DNA of 8,207 nucleotides from an uncultured Clostridium sp. (GTDB taxonomy: Bacteria > Bacillota > Clostridia > TANB77 > CAG-508), in NCBI GenBank assembly GCA_947426875.1, contig CANEFU010000045.1, positions 1 through 8,207 on the forward strand, read 5' to 3'. Positions within the stretch are counted from its first letter, which is position 1, and each line of letters opens with the position of its first letter. Positions 6,511 through 8,207 of this stretch are shown here, in pieces. Made by a program: the position numbers and the translations under genes. The notes beneath the pieces are model-generated. The model was not told the origin of the DNA, ran no database searches, and saw only the letters and a program-made list of their open reading frames with translations.

Positions 6511-7332
6511 AAAAAATCTATATTCATTACCAGAGGTATTTCTTCCTTTGAAAATATAACCATTATAAATACCACCATTATTATCATTCAAATTCACGTC
6601 TAATTTCATATTATAAGCAAATTTTTGATTTAGATTGTTAACAATATGAATTTTAAAAGTTAAAGTATAATTAATATCTTCTAAATTAATATTTGCTTCT
6701 TTCAAAACTTTTCCGTTAAAAGAAACAGAAAAGCTATCTTTAGAAACAGAATAATTGGTTAAAATATCTTTATTCATATAACCTAACGAAATAGGATTTG
6801 AGCAATCTGTATAAAAAGTAGGATTTGTATAGTCATGATTTTCGTTTTCTGAATTCGTATTTACAATATTAAAATCAATTCGATTATTTTCAGGAGCTTC
6901 TATCATTTGGTATTTACCAAAATCCAAAGGATTTTTATAATTCAAAATTTTAGTTCCCATATCAGCATGAGAAGTTGCTACAATACTGTCAATATATAAT
7001 TCTTTAATTGTATTTTCATCCGTCAACTCAGAAATGGTACTTGTATTATCAATATAAATAGAAATATCGGTATATTGGCAAATACTCATATCTTTTAGTG
7101 ATTGGTCTTTTGAATTGTCAATCGCATTGGCATTGCTATATAGCAATACTTTTTGAACATTAAAAATAGAATTTTCATTTTCGTCTGCAATTTCTATCAT
7201 TTCATTAGCAAAGCTATTTCTAGCAAATACCACAGAAAATACTAAATTATAGTATAGAAGAAAAATAGCAAACAAGGCAATAATTAAAATAGTAAATACA
7301 AATCTTTCGTTTTTTATTTTAAATTTCTTCAT
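6499..7332 (-). CDS. Unrecognised single-pass membrane or exported protein
   Basis: 277 residues; I do not recognise the family. A short basic N-terminus (MKKFKIKNER) precedes one long hydrophobic helix (about 11-37), an uncleaved anchor or signal peptide that would place the rest outside the cell. The exposed part is rich in Asn, Asp, Ile and Ser, has only two Cys (in SICQY and TDCSN), and looks beta-rich near the end (NINLEDINYTLTFKIHIVN, then NMKLDVNLNDNN). The start ATG (7332-7330) is 6 nt after GGGGAG (complement of 7339-7344). Only 15 nt separate it from the stop of the GH73 glucosaminidase gene upstream, so the two form an operon. A cell-envelope role is inferred from the anchor and the neighbour only. 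Arg is rare and CGG absent, as in its neighbours. Confidence 0.75.
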   Translation of the reverse strand: MKKFKIKNERFVFTILIIALFAIFLLYYNLVFSVVFARNSFANEMIEIADENENSIFNVQKVLLYSNANAIDNSKDQSLKDMSICQYTDISIYIDNTSTISELTDENTIKELYIDSIVATSHADMGTKILNYKNPLDFGKYQMIEAPENNRIDFNIVNTNSENENHDYTNPTFYTDCSNPISLGYMNKDILTNYSVSKDSFSVSFNGKVLKEANINLEDINYTLTFKIHIVNNLNQKFAYNMKLDVNLNDNNGGIYNGYIFKGRNTSGNEYRFFKEI

Positions 7333-7347
7333 AGTAATCTCCCCATA

Positions 7348-8207
7348 TTATTGAAGTCTATTATATAAAGTTTCCATATATTTAAATACTTTTGTATGCC
7401 AATCTTTATCACTTGCATATCTAGTATTAACACCTTTTAAAGTAGGTCCATTATAATACCAAGCAGCAGCTGTTTCACCACCATAAATTTTAGTACCGGA
7501 TGGATTTAAGTAATATTTAACCAAAGATTTTGCAACGGTATCGATTCCTTCTGAATAATCTTCAAATTCGAAAGAAGATTCATAAGGTGTTGCATCATAA
7601 GAGCCATAACCAAATAGATTTTTCTTGTCATTAGCAATTTGAGAAGAACCCCAACCGCTTTCATGGATAGCAATAGATGCTAAGAAAATACCATTAATGT
7701 TATATTTCTTTTCAGCATTATAGAAAGCTGTGTAATTATCTTGGAATATTTTATTTCTATCATTTGGTATATTAGTAAATATTTTCTTGTAATCATTTAG
7801 TGTTAATCCACTTGTTCTATTTAGTTCCATATCTAAATTTACTTTTAGTAAAATTCTTTGAATTCTGTTTTTCTCTACAATATTTGGTGTTGTGTAAGAT
7901 GAGGTTAAATTAGAAGTTTTGATATAACCTTCTACATTATCAAAAGATACTTTACACCATTCTTCACTTGGTAGTTCTAATAATTTAACATCTAAATTCT
8001 TTTTCACCTCAGCAACATCATTTGCATCACTATCTGCTTTTTCTTTTAGGTTAGCAGTATCTGTAAAATACATGATATCGCCAATATGTACTTTATGTTT
8101 GGCTAAGAATTCAGAAGTACCAACATCTACTATTTTAGGAATTGGTTCAACAAGTTTTTCTCTATTTAAGATGATTTCTTCCACAAAATTACCATCTTCA
8201 TAGGATT
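7348..8207 (-). CDS. SH3-domain glucosaminidase (GH73 peptidoglycan hydrolase), partial at right edge
   Basis: The frame stays open to the window edge (the residues before GTG 8184 read SYEDGNF), so the GTG is not the likely start and the N-terminus lies outside. The visible part has an SH3-like wall-binding segment (EEWCKVSFDNVEGYIKTSNL, about 7900-7960 in coordinates) and a C-terminal GH73 endo-beta-N-acetylglucosaminidase domain (about 7350-7740). The domain signature includes FLASIAIHESGWGSS, with the presumed catalytic Glu encoded at 7660-7662, then KKNLFGYGSYD, SFEFEDYSEGIDTVAKSL and a late Trp/Tyr-rich block (AAAWYYNGP). Such enzymes cut the glycan strands of peptidoglycan during growth or cell separation and are exported; the signal peptide would be beyond the edge. 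It is the upstream gene of an operon with the unrecognised membrane protein at 6499-7332. Its promoter is outside the window. Confidence 0.88.
   Translation of the reverse strand, partial: SYEDGNFVEEIILNREKLVEPIPKIVDVGTSEFLAKHKVHIGDIMYFTDTANLKEKADSDANDVAEVKKNLDVKLLELPSEEWCKVSFDNVEGYIKTSNLTSSYTTPNIVEKNRIQRILLKVNLDMELNRTSGLTLNDYKKIFTNIPNDRNKIFQDNYTAFYNAEKKYNINGIFLASIAIHESGWGSSQIANDKKNLFGYGSYDATPYESSFEFEDYSEGIDTVAKSLVKYYLNPSGTKIYGGETAAAWYYNGPTLKGVNTRYASDKDWHTKVFKYMETLYNRLQ

Noticed and set aside
8182..8184. GTG at 8184 as the start of the GH73 gene
   Set aside because: The frame continues to the window edge, and an exported hydrolase needs a signal peptide that is not seen after this GTG.

Overview
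The window comes from a very AT-rich, low-GC Gram-positive bacterium, most likely an uncultured gut-type Clostridia or related Firmicutes lineage. The grounds are the A-ending codon use (Arg mostly AGA), strong AAAGGAG-type ribosome sites, TTGNNN-N17-TATAAT promoters, a PcrA-type helicase with the C-terminal Tudor-like domain, and an SH3/GH73 cell-wall hydrolase. This placement is inference; there is no rRNA here.

Layout, left to right. (1) 1-939 (+): C-terminal part of a membrane-anchored SMC-like AAA ATPase (YhaN/SbcC type), cut by the window edge and followed by a terminator. (2) 1201-2052 (+): an Rpn-family PD-(D/E)XK nuclease ('recombination-promoting nuclease/putative transposase'). It has a GIEQ tetrapeptide repeat and a strong in-frame internal ribosome site that could start a separate 95-aa C-terminal protein, the arrangement of Rpn gene-within-gene toxin-antitoxin/anti-phage loci. 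(3) 2115-3173 (+): prfA (release factor 1) with its own promoter and a strong terminator. (4) 3294-4038 (+): a ZIP-family metal transporter whose frame is broken by one extra C at 3912. (5) 4157-6467 (+): pcrA/uvrD helicase with its own promoter, whose frame is broken by one extra C at 4910, inside helicase motif III. (6) 6499-8207 (-): a convergent two-gene operon. The upstream gene is an SH3 + GH73 glucosaminidase (cut by the right edge); the downstream gene is an unrecognised single-pass membrane/exported protein. A hairpin at 6482-6510 separates it from pcrA.

The most striking observation is that the two frame breaks have the same form. In both, the zero-frame codon is CGG in the context A-CGG-A, and skipping the C makes the next codon GGA (Gly) and restores a highly conserved motif. 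Searching every CGG trinucleotide in the roughly 2,500 codons of this window, I find no other in-frame CGG. CGG falls across codon boundaries several times without harm. This fits +1 ribosomal frameshifting at a starved or unassigned CGG codon, similar in logic to the Ty3 +1 shift. Two sequencing or assembly errors, or two decaying genes, remain possible. PcrA is essential in the Gram-positive bacteria where it has been tested, so a plain knockout of a sole copy would be surprising.
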